Below, in pieces: positions 35,917 to 47,626 of a stretch of DNA of 64,000 nucleotides (the first letter of the stretch is position 1; each line of letters starts with the position of its first letter). A program made the position numbers and the translations under genes. A model generated the notes under the pieces. The model was not told the origin of the DNA. It did no database searches and worked only from the letters and a program-made list of their open reading frames with translations. The stretch is from Apostichopus japonicus (taxonomy: Eukaryota > Echinodermata > Holothuroidea > Aspidochirotida > Stichopodidae): the NCBI RefSeq assembly GCF_037975245.1, contig NC_092561.1:3076001-3140000 (forward strand). The letters are read 5' to 3'.

Positions 35917-38900
35917 TTATGACTGAACTACTTCGGATTCAGCATCTGACGAGCTCTCAGATTCATCATCTGACGAGCTTTCAGATTCATCATCTGAGGG
36001 ACTATTAGAACTCGCAGAATCTGCTTCTTTGCTCTCCTCAGAATCTGAATCATCCTCCTCATCTGCAACAAGCTTCTGTTCGTCATTATCGTCCTTAGTG
36101 TGTTGGTTTTGACTGGTTCTCATCTCCGTCTTTAATTGTTTATCATCGATTAAGCTTTGTAAAGCTTCTTCTCTTGTAATATTTAACCAGCTGTTAGGAA
36201 ACTCTATATCACAGACATCAGAGTACATCTTACTAAAATCTACAAATATCCATTGCCAAAATAGTTTACCAGGATCATTTGTAGAAGGAAGAATATCCCA
36301 GTCTGGGTAACACTGTTTGTAATCTTTACAATGGAATACTTCACCAGTTATCGTACACATTGCATCAGGAAGTAGGATGGATGAAGAGCAATCCTCTAAT
36401 ACCAGCCTATTAGTACCAGGGTATGTTTCTCTTGCCATGCCTCTAGGACGATGTAAATGAGAAGAATGTATTGTATGACTATTCATAATATTATCACAGA
36501 ACATACCACACATTGGACAGGTTTCCTTACAGACATTCGATAGTCCTGCTGCTATTTTCAAGGATGAGTGGTCTAATCTAGGCATTTTGTATTCCTCCCA
36601 TGGATCCCATTGATTTATACGCTCTTTTAAATGACGAGAGACTTCCAGAGGACGAGGATTATCATAGATGTCGTATGTACGTTGTACTGACGAGTCGATA
36701 TCAAATGTCTCTAACAGACGACCAATCCAGTCTTGATATGAGTCAGTTTGATTCAAATTATTCTCCATTTTGGTCAGATCGTCGCGGACAGTTACACGAA
36801 ATTCATCAAATTCTTTCTTTTCTGTATAACAACTTTCTGTTGGTATTAAGTTCTCGCAGTAGTCATCAGACCATGCCATGATGTCACTCATAGGTTCATA
36901 AAATAAACCACGTCTCCATGCATGATCCATTCCCACTCGCCATTCGTATTCTAAGACGTCCCAGGGTAAACTCAATCGATCAGTAAGTTCATTGTAATCA
37001 AAATTATTTACCAAATGTTCATATGCTTTCCCTAATTCTCCTTTTATGTAGTAACAAAGGACCTCTGATATGCTGTACTCTACGTTACTTTGCGTTATAA
37101 AACTATGCAAGTTTTTTCTCACTATATCATATTCCCGGTGGAAATAAATACTGTAATTATCATCACTAACCTCTGTATACTGAAAAACCTCATTAACTGC
37201 CCTACCACATAAGTGCATAAGTCCTTTTGCAATTAAACTATTTGGTAGTTTTATTTCACCTTCTGTCTTTTTTGAAAGATTTTGTAGTGTTTTTCGCACT
37301 AGCAATTGAAAAACATTTGTATCAAAATGCTTTCTGTTTTGACCCTTGAGCTCAACTATCGATGATTCAATAGATAGTATCATGGTATTGATAGCTTTCT
37401 GTTTTTCATATTGAATTATTTCATTTTCCGGCGTTTCGCTTTCTCTTTCACTGGGGCCTTTCTCTTCTTTGCGAGTAGTAGCTTTATTTTTAACCCAAGC
37501 CTTGACCTGCTTATCGTTGATGTACTTTGAACAATCTGATAACTCAATGTGTTTCTCTATTCCTCCTTCCTTTGATAATAAATTGTGTATGTCGCTCCCT
37601 ATAGCCATATCCCGTGTCATTCTTAACAATAACTTATCACATAACGTTTTAATATCAGACGGCGATATTTTGATTTGTGTGATACCACTCTCTTGTTTGA
37701 TTTCTTTCGTCCATTTTTTCCACAAATTATTCAGTTCATGTTCATATCTGCTATTCATATACACGCTACGGTTGTTATGTAGGTGTTCATCGAATGCATT
37801 TGCATGCGGCAATTTTTCAGTAACTGCCCTTGTACTTGCTGCTTTTTTGACGTCAGTAATCATCCTCACCAACCATTTTGGTCCCAGATTTGGCAAATTA
37901 TGTTCAAGTTTCTTAATCTCGTATTCTTCCGTTATCCTTTGTTGTGCCTGTTGTCTTGCATCTTTTACTGCAATATGAACATCCTCCAAGAATCCTCGTT
38001 TATGTCTAGAAATCATGCTCTTGCGAGGATGGTCTAAAACGTACTCTTCTACTAAATCTCTCAGTAGTTCGCTTTGCCTTTCCACTTCATCTTCTAAAGG
38101 TGTGATCAATGACTCAACACTGTCACTTTCTTCTACTGCAGATTTGACGCGGCCAAGGCAGCCATTAGATTTATCCATTATTGCTTGTCTCATTTGCACT
38201 ATCCATTCATTATAATGGAGACAAAACTGATTGAAATCTACAGCTCTGACACTGTCCTTAAAATTAAAGACAAAGTTTTCCTCTTTAACGGCGCTCCATA
38301 CATCTCTCACGCGATCTGTGAATGTAGATAAGGTTAAATCTGGAGTGATTATTTTATTTCTGATATCTCGTAAGAGTCCTCGTTTTATTTTGACAACTTT
38401 CTCTCCATACATATGATTTGGGGGCGCCATTCCTCCGGTCCATAGGCTTGGCACGTACTGCAAATCTTCGTCAAATTTTAAATCTACAACGTCGGAAAAC
38501 TCCTTATAACGACCCTCCAAGCCTTCCTCTTCTGCAGCAAACTTTGTCGCCTCATCGAGTGTTTCTTTAATCTTGTCCGTATTGGATTTATTTCTGTCTG
38601 CTGCTGTTAGATCGGATACTCGTTGTTGAATTAATTTACATCTGCATTCTATATCAACCTCCTTCATCCGCATCACCGCATGTGCAGCTATTTGTAAAAT
38701 ACCGGCCACATCCGGACCGATGTTTTCGCCACTTATATTGAAAATCGTTACGTTAGCAATACTCAGTGCGAACGTGACCAGTTCATTATCAAACCTATGG
38801 TCATCGTGGTCAATAGACTTTATTCCTTCAGTGTCAACGATAATGACATACTTGAAACCCAACTCTTTTGCGAGTTTTTCTTCAATTTTCAGAAATCGAG

Positions 38901-40823
38901 CGAAGAGACCACGTGTACAACGTCCTGCCCGAACGGGAAACCGTAAACCAAACATACTGTTAAGGAGGGTAGATTTACCACTACTTTGGACACCAACAAC
39001 ACTAATTACAAGAACCCTTGGGTCGTGTAAATGTTCTGTCATTTTGTCAAGAACCGCGGTAATCCACGTTATTGGTACAAACCCAGTGTCACCATCCATC
39101 AATTCAAATGGATGCATCTGTAAAGCTAAACTCATAGCTATCGACGGAAACAAAGGTATATCAGCCGTTTCCTTTGATAGGGCATGTTTGTCATAAATAT
39201 CCATGTATGCCTCGTACAGTTGACCCATCTCTCTTAGAAAATGTTCACTTCCAAAATTTTCACATCTGACTTTCGAGTGAGATGCATCTATATTCTCACA
39301 GTTTGTAATTGCTTCTTGTAGGTCTGACCTACTTACGCTCTCAGAGTCTTTGTTTTCTGCTGCAGAGATTAATCTCATAGTTTTGGTTGTATCTTCACTT
39401 ACTAATTCTTGTATCTTGTCATGAAGAAAACAAAATATGTACTGAGAACGAGCGAAGTTGTTTTCTGTGTCCTTTATACCATTGTAAAATATTTTCATCG
39501 TCTGTGAAAAGTGATGTTGGAGTTGTGTTTGTCTTTTGTTTTTCTTTCCTATATTGGTCTTTTCTCTGTGTTTTTCAAAAGACCAATCTTCCCTAATGTT
39601 ATCTGAATCAAATCGAGTTCTATCTAATTGGACCCACTGCTGCCACGATTCTTGTAACGGGAAACATTTCTTCTTGAATTCTAGACAGCTTTTGAACGGA
39701 ATACTCTGGAATATATCTTTGATGAGCTTCCTTGCATTTTGGTTCTCATTTTTCTCGTCATCAAAACCTATATCGCTGTCTGAAATTTTAGTCACATTTT
39801 CCAGTGTACCGCAAGCTTGACCTCGCTGGTAGCTTTGACTTACAAATTCACATAATTTTTGTTCAAGGCAGTTTATTTGTGTTTCCCCCACAAGTATTGT
39901 TTGACTATTTAACAGGGGTCTCATATCCGGGATATTCGTCTCCTTTCCAGTTACTTCGATGAACAGAGATTTGGTTGACGCGCTTTTAATATTTCTAACG
40001 TACTCTTCTGAATCTACCTTGTTTACTTCTGAAACAAATGTTATGGTCAAGTCTGCTGTTTTGCAACAAAACTTTGTTTGGATCGGGAAAGCTCTACTAT
40101 CTCCTCTTAAATTTAGAAATGTTGTTACATTATTGATTGTTTCTTTCTCTGTGCCTTTCCGAGGAAGAAACCAAATGCTCTCAACAGTTCCTAGTGAATA
40201 TTTTGGCTTCACTTTGTCACTTTCGCGATTTAAGAAAAAATAGTGTAGATCATAACCTTGACACAAAGACAACATGCGATTAAGTATTTGTGACTTAGAG
40301 ATATACACATCGCCAATACGCAAAATGGCCACAGTAAATGTTGGGTGCGTTATAATGGATTTTTCTCGGGAAAATGGATCATCTTGTCCTTGCCATTTTT
40401 TGACGATTCTACGGCAAGCCCAACCAAGTATTTCAGGTTTCTTTTCTCTTACCCCTTGGAGGAGGAAAGGCACTGCCAACTGGCAGGCTGATAGTTTCTC
40501 CAAAATGTCTTGTCTGAGAAAGTCATCAGAACAATGTAGAAGACTAAAAATGAAATCGCGCATACTGATATTTTCTGGAAGAAGATTCTGAGATAAAACA
40601 ATCCTGTGGTCTAGTGAAGTGATTTTCTGCCAGAATGTGTGAATTAAACTGGTGTTAGTACTACAATCACGTACAATAAGAAACTCTTGCAGAGCAAGTT
40701 TGTTATAATGTTTACCAACAAAACCGATGCATTCTAGTAAATCTTCGAATGTTTTTGGTAGGTCGTCTTCCTCTTCATCATTCGAAGATTCTGGTTCACT
40801 TGGAAAATCATGGTCGCTGTCAG
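35917..40823 (-). CDS. Gene 2, exon 3: giant exon with GTPase domain
   Basis: An ATG-based reading would begin at 40563 (MRDFIFSLL), because the upstream methionine of gene 1 (SLMHTFW) is isoleucine here (SLIHTFW). The frame is nevertheless open upstream to the acceptor CTATATAG at 40824 and encodes the same acidic start and LLECIG region, so the exon should be extended. It ends with TGACTGAAC on the plus strand just after the TAA stop, as in gene 1. Confidence 0.85.
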
Positions 40824-43478
40824 CTATATAGTCAATTGAAAAGACCGAAAAAGTTATGAAACAATAATTTATATTTTAATCATGCACGTATACATAGATA
40901 TTGGCTAGTCTCAAATTCAGTTCAATTTTACGGATTTAGAGCTGTTAATTTTAGCAGAAGCGAAACCAGAGATGGGGAGTGGTCAGAGGAGGGTGAATGT
41001 GTTGCAACTTGACTGTTGCTATTAATAAATACAAGACAGACAGATATGAGATAGCTGCGTACACCTATACCCACACGTAATATTAGGTAGTTGTAATTGT
41101 TTTTATCGTTAATATGTAAAAGGACGTAGCTTCTAAGAGCATTGGGACACGTGCCTACTCCCATCTTCCAAACTTCTGCCAAATTTCTTACATTTTACAA
41201 CTCACGCACGCAAAGTCTTATTAAGAATATTGGTAAACTTACGAAGATGGTAGTACCATTTCGCATGTACACCCTCTTAAGGACCTCTTGATGACCTGCT
41301 GTTACAAACCTCCACAGAACAGACGTCAGAAAACCAACTCCACTTATCCCAATTCATAACAGTCGTCATGTTATGACATGCTGTATTAGTACAATCTTTA
41401 ATTCCCTGACTTTTAAATTGAGAACTAACTTTGGATTTTCCCCCTTACACCACAAAGAATAGCTACGCCCCTGCAGCTAAGTATCCGTAAAATTAAAATG
41501 TCACGTAAACTGATAGTTCTCTTCAAATAGTCAGAATATGCAAAGTTTATTTCTGAAGGCATTTACTTTAAATTCTGTTTTTAGTTTCGTGTTACGGCGG
41601 AGAGTGATATCCAATAATTGAAACGTTCGGGATTCTAAAATTGTATCGAGTTACCAATCCTCACCCCGCATTACAATACCATATTGAACCATTACGCGGG
41701 GTTTTATGTCATTCGAAGCGATATTTTAGTGGTAATAGAGTCGGTTAATTTCTATGAGGATAATAGCTTATTCTAGTCACTTTTGAAATTAGTGATTCAG
41801 GGCAATTCGAGGCAAAAAGATAATGTGCTGAACATGTTTTCGTTACCTTTCCCGTATGCAAAATTGCACACAATGTTAGCTGCATCACGATTGTGGACCT
41901 TCATCAGAGCAGCTTCCAGCCATGACAGATCATTCTCTGTAAATAACCCGTTGTTTCCAATGTTTGCCAAAACTTTTGGTTGTACACCCGTGTCTTCGAA
42001 CCTAAAATTCTTATCCTCATGTTTTGCTATATCCACTAATTTCTCCAGATCTTCTGTGCTAAGTTCAGCTCCAACTTCAGTTAGCATATTCAAATATCGA
42101 GAACCTATTAATAAGAAAAACGTTCTATCAATCGCCAAATAGCTCAAAATAGGGATGAAATATGAAATAATTTTTAATTTTCATCTGCGATAGATATTAA
42201 TTTGTTATAGTATGTTGATCGCAGAGTTGATAATTACTCAATTTTGGCAAGGTCCGGCAACTAAAAGCGACTGGTTGCGTATATGTAAAGTCTATACTAT
42301 CAGGAAAATATTCGTGATCTTAAAATTATGTTCTTCATGGTTGATAACTCGAGACTGTTACCTTCAAAAGAAATATCGTCACTTTACCTGGTTTATTAAA
42401 AAAAATATATCATGGGTAGTGGATGAAGCTATATTAATATGTTAGCAGAAACCAATTGTATCATCATATCTTCATAGAAAGAGATAATCACAGAGTTTAG
42501 GAAACATTCTAGTACTAAAATATCCAATAACGTTAGAAAAGCCAAGAGCGAATACTTTATAGTGTAGTTAGTAAAGCAAACTGACGTCAACAAGCAGTGT
42601 GGAAAACAAGTGAGGAGATTCATGACATATGTTGGTACGGGACCCTAATAAAGGAATAAAGCAAGGGCGGCGGAACCGGGGGGGGGGCACAGGGGGCACG
42701 TGCCCCCCACTTTTCCTCAGGTTAAAAATGTGCCCTTTTTTCTACATAAAAATTGAGGTGTCTCAAGTTAGCAAGAGGCCAGGGATTCTAGGGAACCAGA
42801 ATGAACACTCGGGAAGGGCCGTTTCTGGTCATCTGAGGGGTTTGTAAAACCAAAAATTTTCTTGTACGCTCCGCGCCAACCGATGGTGGCGCTCCGCTCA
42901 GATAGTCGTGCGCACAACTTTGCAAATCCTGGCTGACTTTTAATGAATTTCTGTTGGTCAAACTCAAAGCTATTTCGAATGGAAATTTTTGTTAAGATAT
43001 TAACAAGAAATAAACTCTAATTAGGAAGATTCCTACATTAGCAACTAGCATGATTCACCTCATTTTGTCTCAAAAGAAGACTTGTTCCTTGTTTCCCAAT
43101 TTGCACATTGGATATTGCAGTGCTAGTATGCATATTTTCCTTGAGGATGGGGGGGGGGGGCGTTCATGGAGTGATGTGTATACGCAAATAAGATAATGCA
43201 ATAAGAGTTATAAAGGGTACTAAATAGAAGGCTTCATCAGTCGAATCGAATTTTTGCAAAGTGCCCTTTGATATCGGTGCCCCCCAGATTAAAAGTGCTT
43301 CCGCCGCCCTTGGAATAAAGCAAAGAAATATGAACACAACAGTGATTGAAACCTTAGCGGTAAGCCACAATGTAATATGCATCCGATTATAAATATGTTT
43401 ATATAACATACTGTTCTCTTCGTGAAACGTCTTTCGACGCTTCGCAGGTTGACTTCCACTCGGTTCTTCTGCATCCAT
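35917..43478 (-). CDS. DED-VLIG gene 2: URGCP/GVIN1-like very large GTPase with N-terminal DED-like domain (3 exons)
   Basis: Proposed CDS joins 43478-43412, 42104-41847 and 40823-35917 on the minus strand: 1743 residues, with the same junction phases as gene 1. The P-loop GVQSSGKS falls near residue 719, with RCTRGLF, DTEG, a CPMCGMFC-H-HLHRPRG cluster and an acidic tail all present. Over about 260 residues of the GTPase domain I count about nine differences from gene 1, but only about 59 percent identity over 90 residues of the helical region (gene 1 DNA about 21960-22230). It lacks an 18-residue piece before the GTPase domain (after IDASHS), carries a LHNNRSVYM-type insertion in the helical region and has extra SSDDESE units at the tail. 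No disabling change was found. Function as for gene 1, inferred. Confidence 0.87.
40824..41846 (-). other. Gene 2 intron 2 (1023 bp)
   Basis: Collinear with intron 2 of gene 1. Donor GTAACG, acceptor ACTATATAG. No coding sequence is supported inside. Confidence 0.65.
41847..42104 (-). CDS. Gene 2, exon 2: death-effector-domain-like exon
   Basis: Same 258-bp length as in gene 1, with acceptor CTTATTAATAG and donor GTAACG. The helices YLNMLTEVGAELS, EDLEKLVDIAK, ENDLSWLEAALMKV and NRDAANIVCNFAY are kept; changes such as EAELG to GAELS and KRDA to NRDA are conservative. Survival of frame, length and splice sites in both copies supports a real exon rather than a chance frame. Confidence 0.65.
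42105..43411 (-). other. Gene 2 intron 1 (1307 bp) with transposon insertion
   Basis: Longer than intron 1 of gene 1 by about 630 bp because of the hAT-like element at 42662-43312. Splice sites are intact. Confidence 0.65.
42662..43312. mobile_element. hAT-like non-autonomous transposon (651 bp) with 8-bp target duplication
   Basis: The terminal inverted repeat is CAAGGGCGGCGGAA, perfect over 14 bp at both ends. It is flanked on both sides by GAATAAAG (42654-42661 and 43313-43320), and the empty site in unit A has a single copy. An 8-bp duplication, short inverted ends starting CA and GC-rich termini indicate the hAT superfamily. No transposase frame is present, so it needed one supplied in trans. 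It inserted after the A/B duplication. Confidence 0.88.
43412..43478 (-). CDS. Gene 2, exon 1: start codon and basic N-terminus
   Basis: Encodes the same 22 residues as gene 1 exon 1, ending at the donor ACA|GTATGT. Start context AAGATGG is unchanged. Confidence 0.65.
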
Positions 43479-44200
43479 CTTCCCTTCACGGATTGTGTAG
43501 ATTACTCCAGTGTATCGTCAACTGCAGAGGGAAGATTGTTTCATGTTAGGACATGCTATTACACTGCCAAACCCGAATATCAACACTACATAATGTTAGT
43601 ACCCATGAACGCATTGGGTGCCAAAATAATCATTAACGTCAATAAAATTGTAAACTATGCACTTATTGGTTGACATTTTGTAAAAGTCATGAACGAGCAT
43701 TAAACTATACCAAACTGTCACAGATTGAACAATAAGAGTTGGAAGAGAATATGGTCACCATTTCATTTATCAAATAGCTATTTATATAGCTCTTGAGTAA
43801 ACCATATTACGTGTTCAATATTTCTTTAAGTCGACTCCACAGTTCCTATTAGCTTATGTATTACATAAAAACGTTATGACGAGCTGGCAAATTGACAAAA
43901 CAATCATTGCACAACTTTTTTTTTTCCACAGATGTGACTCTATAATTAAGTCCGGTGATGTACAACTAAAACAACCGTAAAATAATGAGGTCGCACTATT
44001 CAGTGACGCTCACATTCGGAACAAAACAAAATCCAATTAGGCCTACATGTTTTCCTTTTCAATTGGACGTTGCTAATACGCACTGTATAGCAGCTAAACA
44101 TCATACCCCGCAAAGCAATCATCCGTTACACAGTATTACGAAAACAAAATGGCGCATCGGAGGTCTCATGACGTGATACCAACATGAAATTTTCTCTTTG
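43479..44200 (-). promoter_or_regulatory. Candidate 5' region of gene 2
   Basis: Collinear with 27968-28660. Keeps AAAATGGCG near 44144-44152 and TGACGTGA at 44169-44176. A GAAAAGGAAAAC string (44049-44060, minus strand) fits the ISRE pattern GAAANNGAAANN, but unit A has a wider spacing at this place, so it is not conserved. No start site can be assigned. Confidence 0.25.
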
Positions 44201-46175
44201 TCCCGAAATTTAACTACCAATATTTCAATATTTCCTTTCCAAGTTTCGATATTTCAATATTCGTAACCTGCGTCCACGTTTATGGAAACTTCCACATATT
44301 AATGGATCTTTTCTCGGTTTGATTACAATTCATATCTTCCTTACAGTAATATCAACGGATCAGTTTCATATGATCGAAAGATATTAAAACTAAACACGGC
44401 ACTTCCAGAAAAGAAAAGAATTGTCAGCACTGATCATTCAAATGATCAAAGTTATTAAAATTAAACAAACGTATATGTAGGAACGTCCAGAAAAGAAAAT
44501 CCAGCTAAACTCACCACGATTTTTTTAGACATATTCGATGGATAGTGATATTTCTTCCGTCAGATTTTTGTAAGCACTACCCTATATTACCACCATTGGT
44601 TCAATAGCCATTAAGCATGCTGAGTTACACAACACCTTATTGCAAGGTACACCGAACAGTCCACGGTGTAGCCCATATATGTGTGTGCAGTTATACAAGT
44701 TCAACATATTTGTTATACGTATACAACGCAAGTTCAAAACGCAAGAGTAAACAATCGACACGGTTCATCAAATCTTATTTGTCACATTAGAACGAACCGG
44801 TTATTAAATAATTTGATGGATGAACAAGTCTGTAACAATGAGTCTACTATAAATTGCACTTGATGCATTATTGCAAGCTCTACAAAACGGTGAAAAATAT
44901 TGCCTGCATAATAAAAGCTGCAGCACTGAACATTCTTGCTTGGCTGCCAATCTGAGGCAGCGATACATTTAAAACTGTTTATGCTTTGTTTTTAAAACTC
45001 TACATTAGCAATGCACCGGTCCACACTTGGTTAACCGTTAACTTTGCGTTATAGTGGGCGCATTCTTCTTTTAATCGACTCCACATTTTATATTAATTCA
45101 TATCTTACATAAAGGCGTTGTGGCGATCTGGCAAATTTACAAACCATTAATCCCCCATTTTTTTGTTCACAGATGTAAGTCTGTTGATGTACAGCTCAAA
45201 CAACTGAACAATAAAAAGGACGCATTATTCAGAGGCGCTCACATTAGGAACAAACCAACATACCAATAGTTGCTTCCCTTTTTTAATGGGACGTTAATAG
45301 TACGCAATGTTTGGTAGTTAAACATCATACCCCGCAAAGTAGTCCTTCGTTTCAAAGTATTACAAAAACGAAATGGCGATCTGAGGTCTCATGACGTGGG
45401 ATCAAAATGCAATCTTTCTCTTTGTCACGAAGTTTAATTACGACAACGCAAGTTAAAGTCTTTCAAAGGCTTCTATTTTCCGTTTTCTATGTTGCGATAT
45501 ATCCGTAACCTGAGTTCACATTTAACGAAAACATTTTAATGGATCTTTTCTCGGTTTTATTAGAAGCCGTGTCTTCCTTACAGTAATATCAACGGATCAC
45601 TTTTAAACGATCGAAAGATATTGAAACTAAACACGATACTTTCAGAAAATAAAATCCTGCTAAACTCACCACGATATTATTAGACCTTTGCGATGGATAG
45701 TGATTTTTCTTCCGTCGGATTTGGTAAGCAACACCTTATAATACCACCATTGGTTTGATAGTCATTAAGCATGCTGACATGAAATCGCCTTATAGCAAGG
45801 GATATTGAACAGTCCATGCTGTAACCTACTTATGTGTGTGTGCAGTTATACACGGTTCATCAAATCTTATTTGTCACATTGCAACGAACAACGAACCAGC
45901 TATTAAATAATTTAATGGATGAAAAAAATCTGTAAAAATGGGTCTACTATCGTCCAAATTGTACTTGATGCGTTATGGCCATCTCTACAAAACAGTGAAT
46001 TTGTTTTGCCTGCGTAACAAAAGCTGCAGCACTTATCATTCTTACTAGGCTGCCAATCAAAGACAGCGAATCCTATTCAAAATGGTATGCTTTGTTCTTT
46101 TTAAACTCTACATGGCAATGCGCCGACCCACACTTGGGTGAACTGTTGGACTTGACGCTATGGTGGGCACATTCT
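43826..46175. repeat. Local tandem duplication of the gene 2 upstream region (about 1.1-1.24 kb x 2)
   Basis: Copy 1 runs about 43826-45066 and copy 2 about 45067-46175. Shared anchors: CGACTCCACA at 43832 and 45076, TACCCCGCAAAG near 44104 and 45328, TACCACCATTGGTT near 44588 and 45750, AAACTCTACAT near 44995 and 46103. Unit A has one copy only (about 28310-29473). The duplication carries the candidate promoter strings and ends inside the LINE relic. Confidence 0.8.
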
Positions 46176-46480
46176 TCGCTCGAAAGCACCATTACTGCAC
46201 TAACCATGTGTATACATCAGAGGTTTATCATGATAGGGCATTTCATATTTGTGCACCACGTCTATGGAATGCCCTGCCGGTACTTTTTTCTTTTACTACC
46301 GTCAGATTGTTGTAAGTCACAACTTAAAACTCATCTTTGATCACGTCATTTAATGACTGATATAGTTTTTGGTCTTTAATTTGTTTATATTATTTTAAAT
46401 AATTTTATTGGTTGATATTTCTTTCCTTTCTTGACTTTGATTACTTTACTCTAATGTATGTTATTGTTGTGTTTTTTTTA
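45950..46480 (+). mobile_element. LINE ORF2 3' relic in unit B
   Basis: Plus-strand frames give LARLPIKDS, then YHDRAFHICAPRLWNALP and CKSQLKTHL, a recognisable non-LTR ORF2 C-terminus, with several frameshifts. AATAAATA occurs near 46490. It is uninterrupted where unit A has the palindromic insertion. Confidence 0.6.
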
Positions 46481-46489
46481 AAACAAATA

Positions 46490-47626
46490 AATATGTTTAT
46501 TATTAGATATTTTTGCTATTGTTAATTATAACTGTTCTTCGTTGGCGTTACAATCAAATTACTTATTTACTTGGTTGGCCCATTGTGATAGAAACCTTCC
46601 CGTTTCTTTAATCAAAGTTATCGAGTTCCTTCATTTCGTGTATTGTAGCAGGTTGTCAGACAATTTAGGAATTATCCACAGATTTAAGTAAAGTGTTCGT
46701 AATTTAGATGACGGCACCGGCAATCTCACTTTGGGATTGTATTTGGATGCTACTTCGTTACTACGGGTTTCTTACTGCAAAGTGTTGCTTTCAGAGCACG
46801 AAGACATATCTCCGTTTACAATTTGTTTTGAAGAGCTAACCTAATGCTATCAAATTTGGATAGGCTAAAGTATAATGGTCACACCATGAAATAAAACTGG
46901 TATTGGTCCATGAACAGAAGCAACATCAGTATTATGAGAAGGCAGCTTGAAATGATTGCAATACATTTACTGGTATCAGTTTTTAGATCATATAAATACA
47001 TTTTGAAAATATAAACAGCATGTTAAAAATTTTGAGAACCTATCGGTACTTAACCAGCACTAATGAAAACTTGTGACGTCACTGGTCATTTGCTGTTTTC
47101 GAAAATGTAATAAATATTACTTCATAACTGTTATCCTTGGTAAAATTGTATCATGGAAACATTATCAATGAGTCTTAAAAAGGATATACTGTAATGGTCA
47201 AGCATGAGTGATGCTTTATGTTGGAAATGTTAGAAAATTGTGAAATTTTTAGTTCGTTGCCTCGCTTGGGAACCCAAAAATGCTTGTTGAGGCCGTAATT
47301 ATTTCAAAATCTTTACTATGGCTTTATTAGATTATTTCGCAATTCGTATCGCAATGATCGATTTTCAGGCAACAGCTTTCCATTAGAGAGCTAAGAAGGC
47401 ATTGCAGGTGGTAACAAGCAAAAGTCATACTTTTCAAACTTTAACATTGATTTTATGTAGCAAGTACCTGTTTATTCATTTTCATTACATAAAACTTTAT
47501 TTTTGTCACTATTGAAATAAAAAACAAAGGAATGCATAGAAAATAGAAATTTTAAAGAGAAAGAGACTGAAATGTGCCCACAAGAAGCTTGAAGAAGCTT
47601 ATAAACGTGAACACCCCTTTACAAAA
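46490..47626. other. Intergenic in unit B, nothing recognised
   Basis: Matches unit A 30490-31460 after a short private stretch at 46500-46640. No gene. Confidence 0.55.

Noticed and set aside
44049-44060. ISRE-like GAAAAGGAAAAC upstream of gene 2
   Set aside because: The spacing is not kept in unit A or in the local duplicate, and one such match is expected by chance in tens of kilobases.
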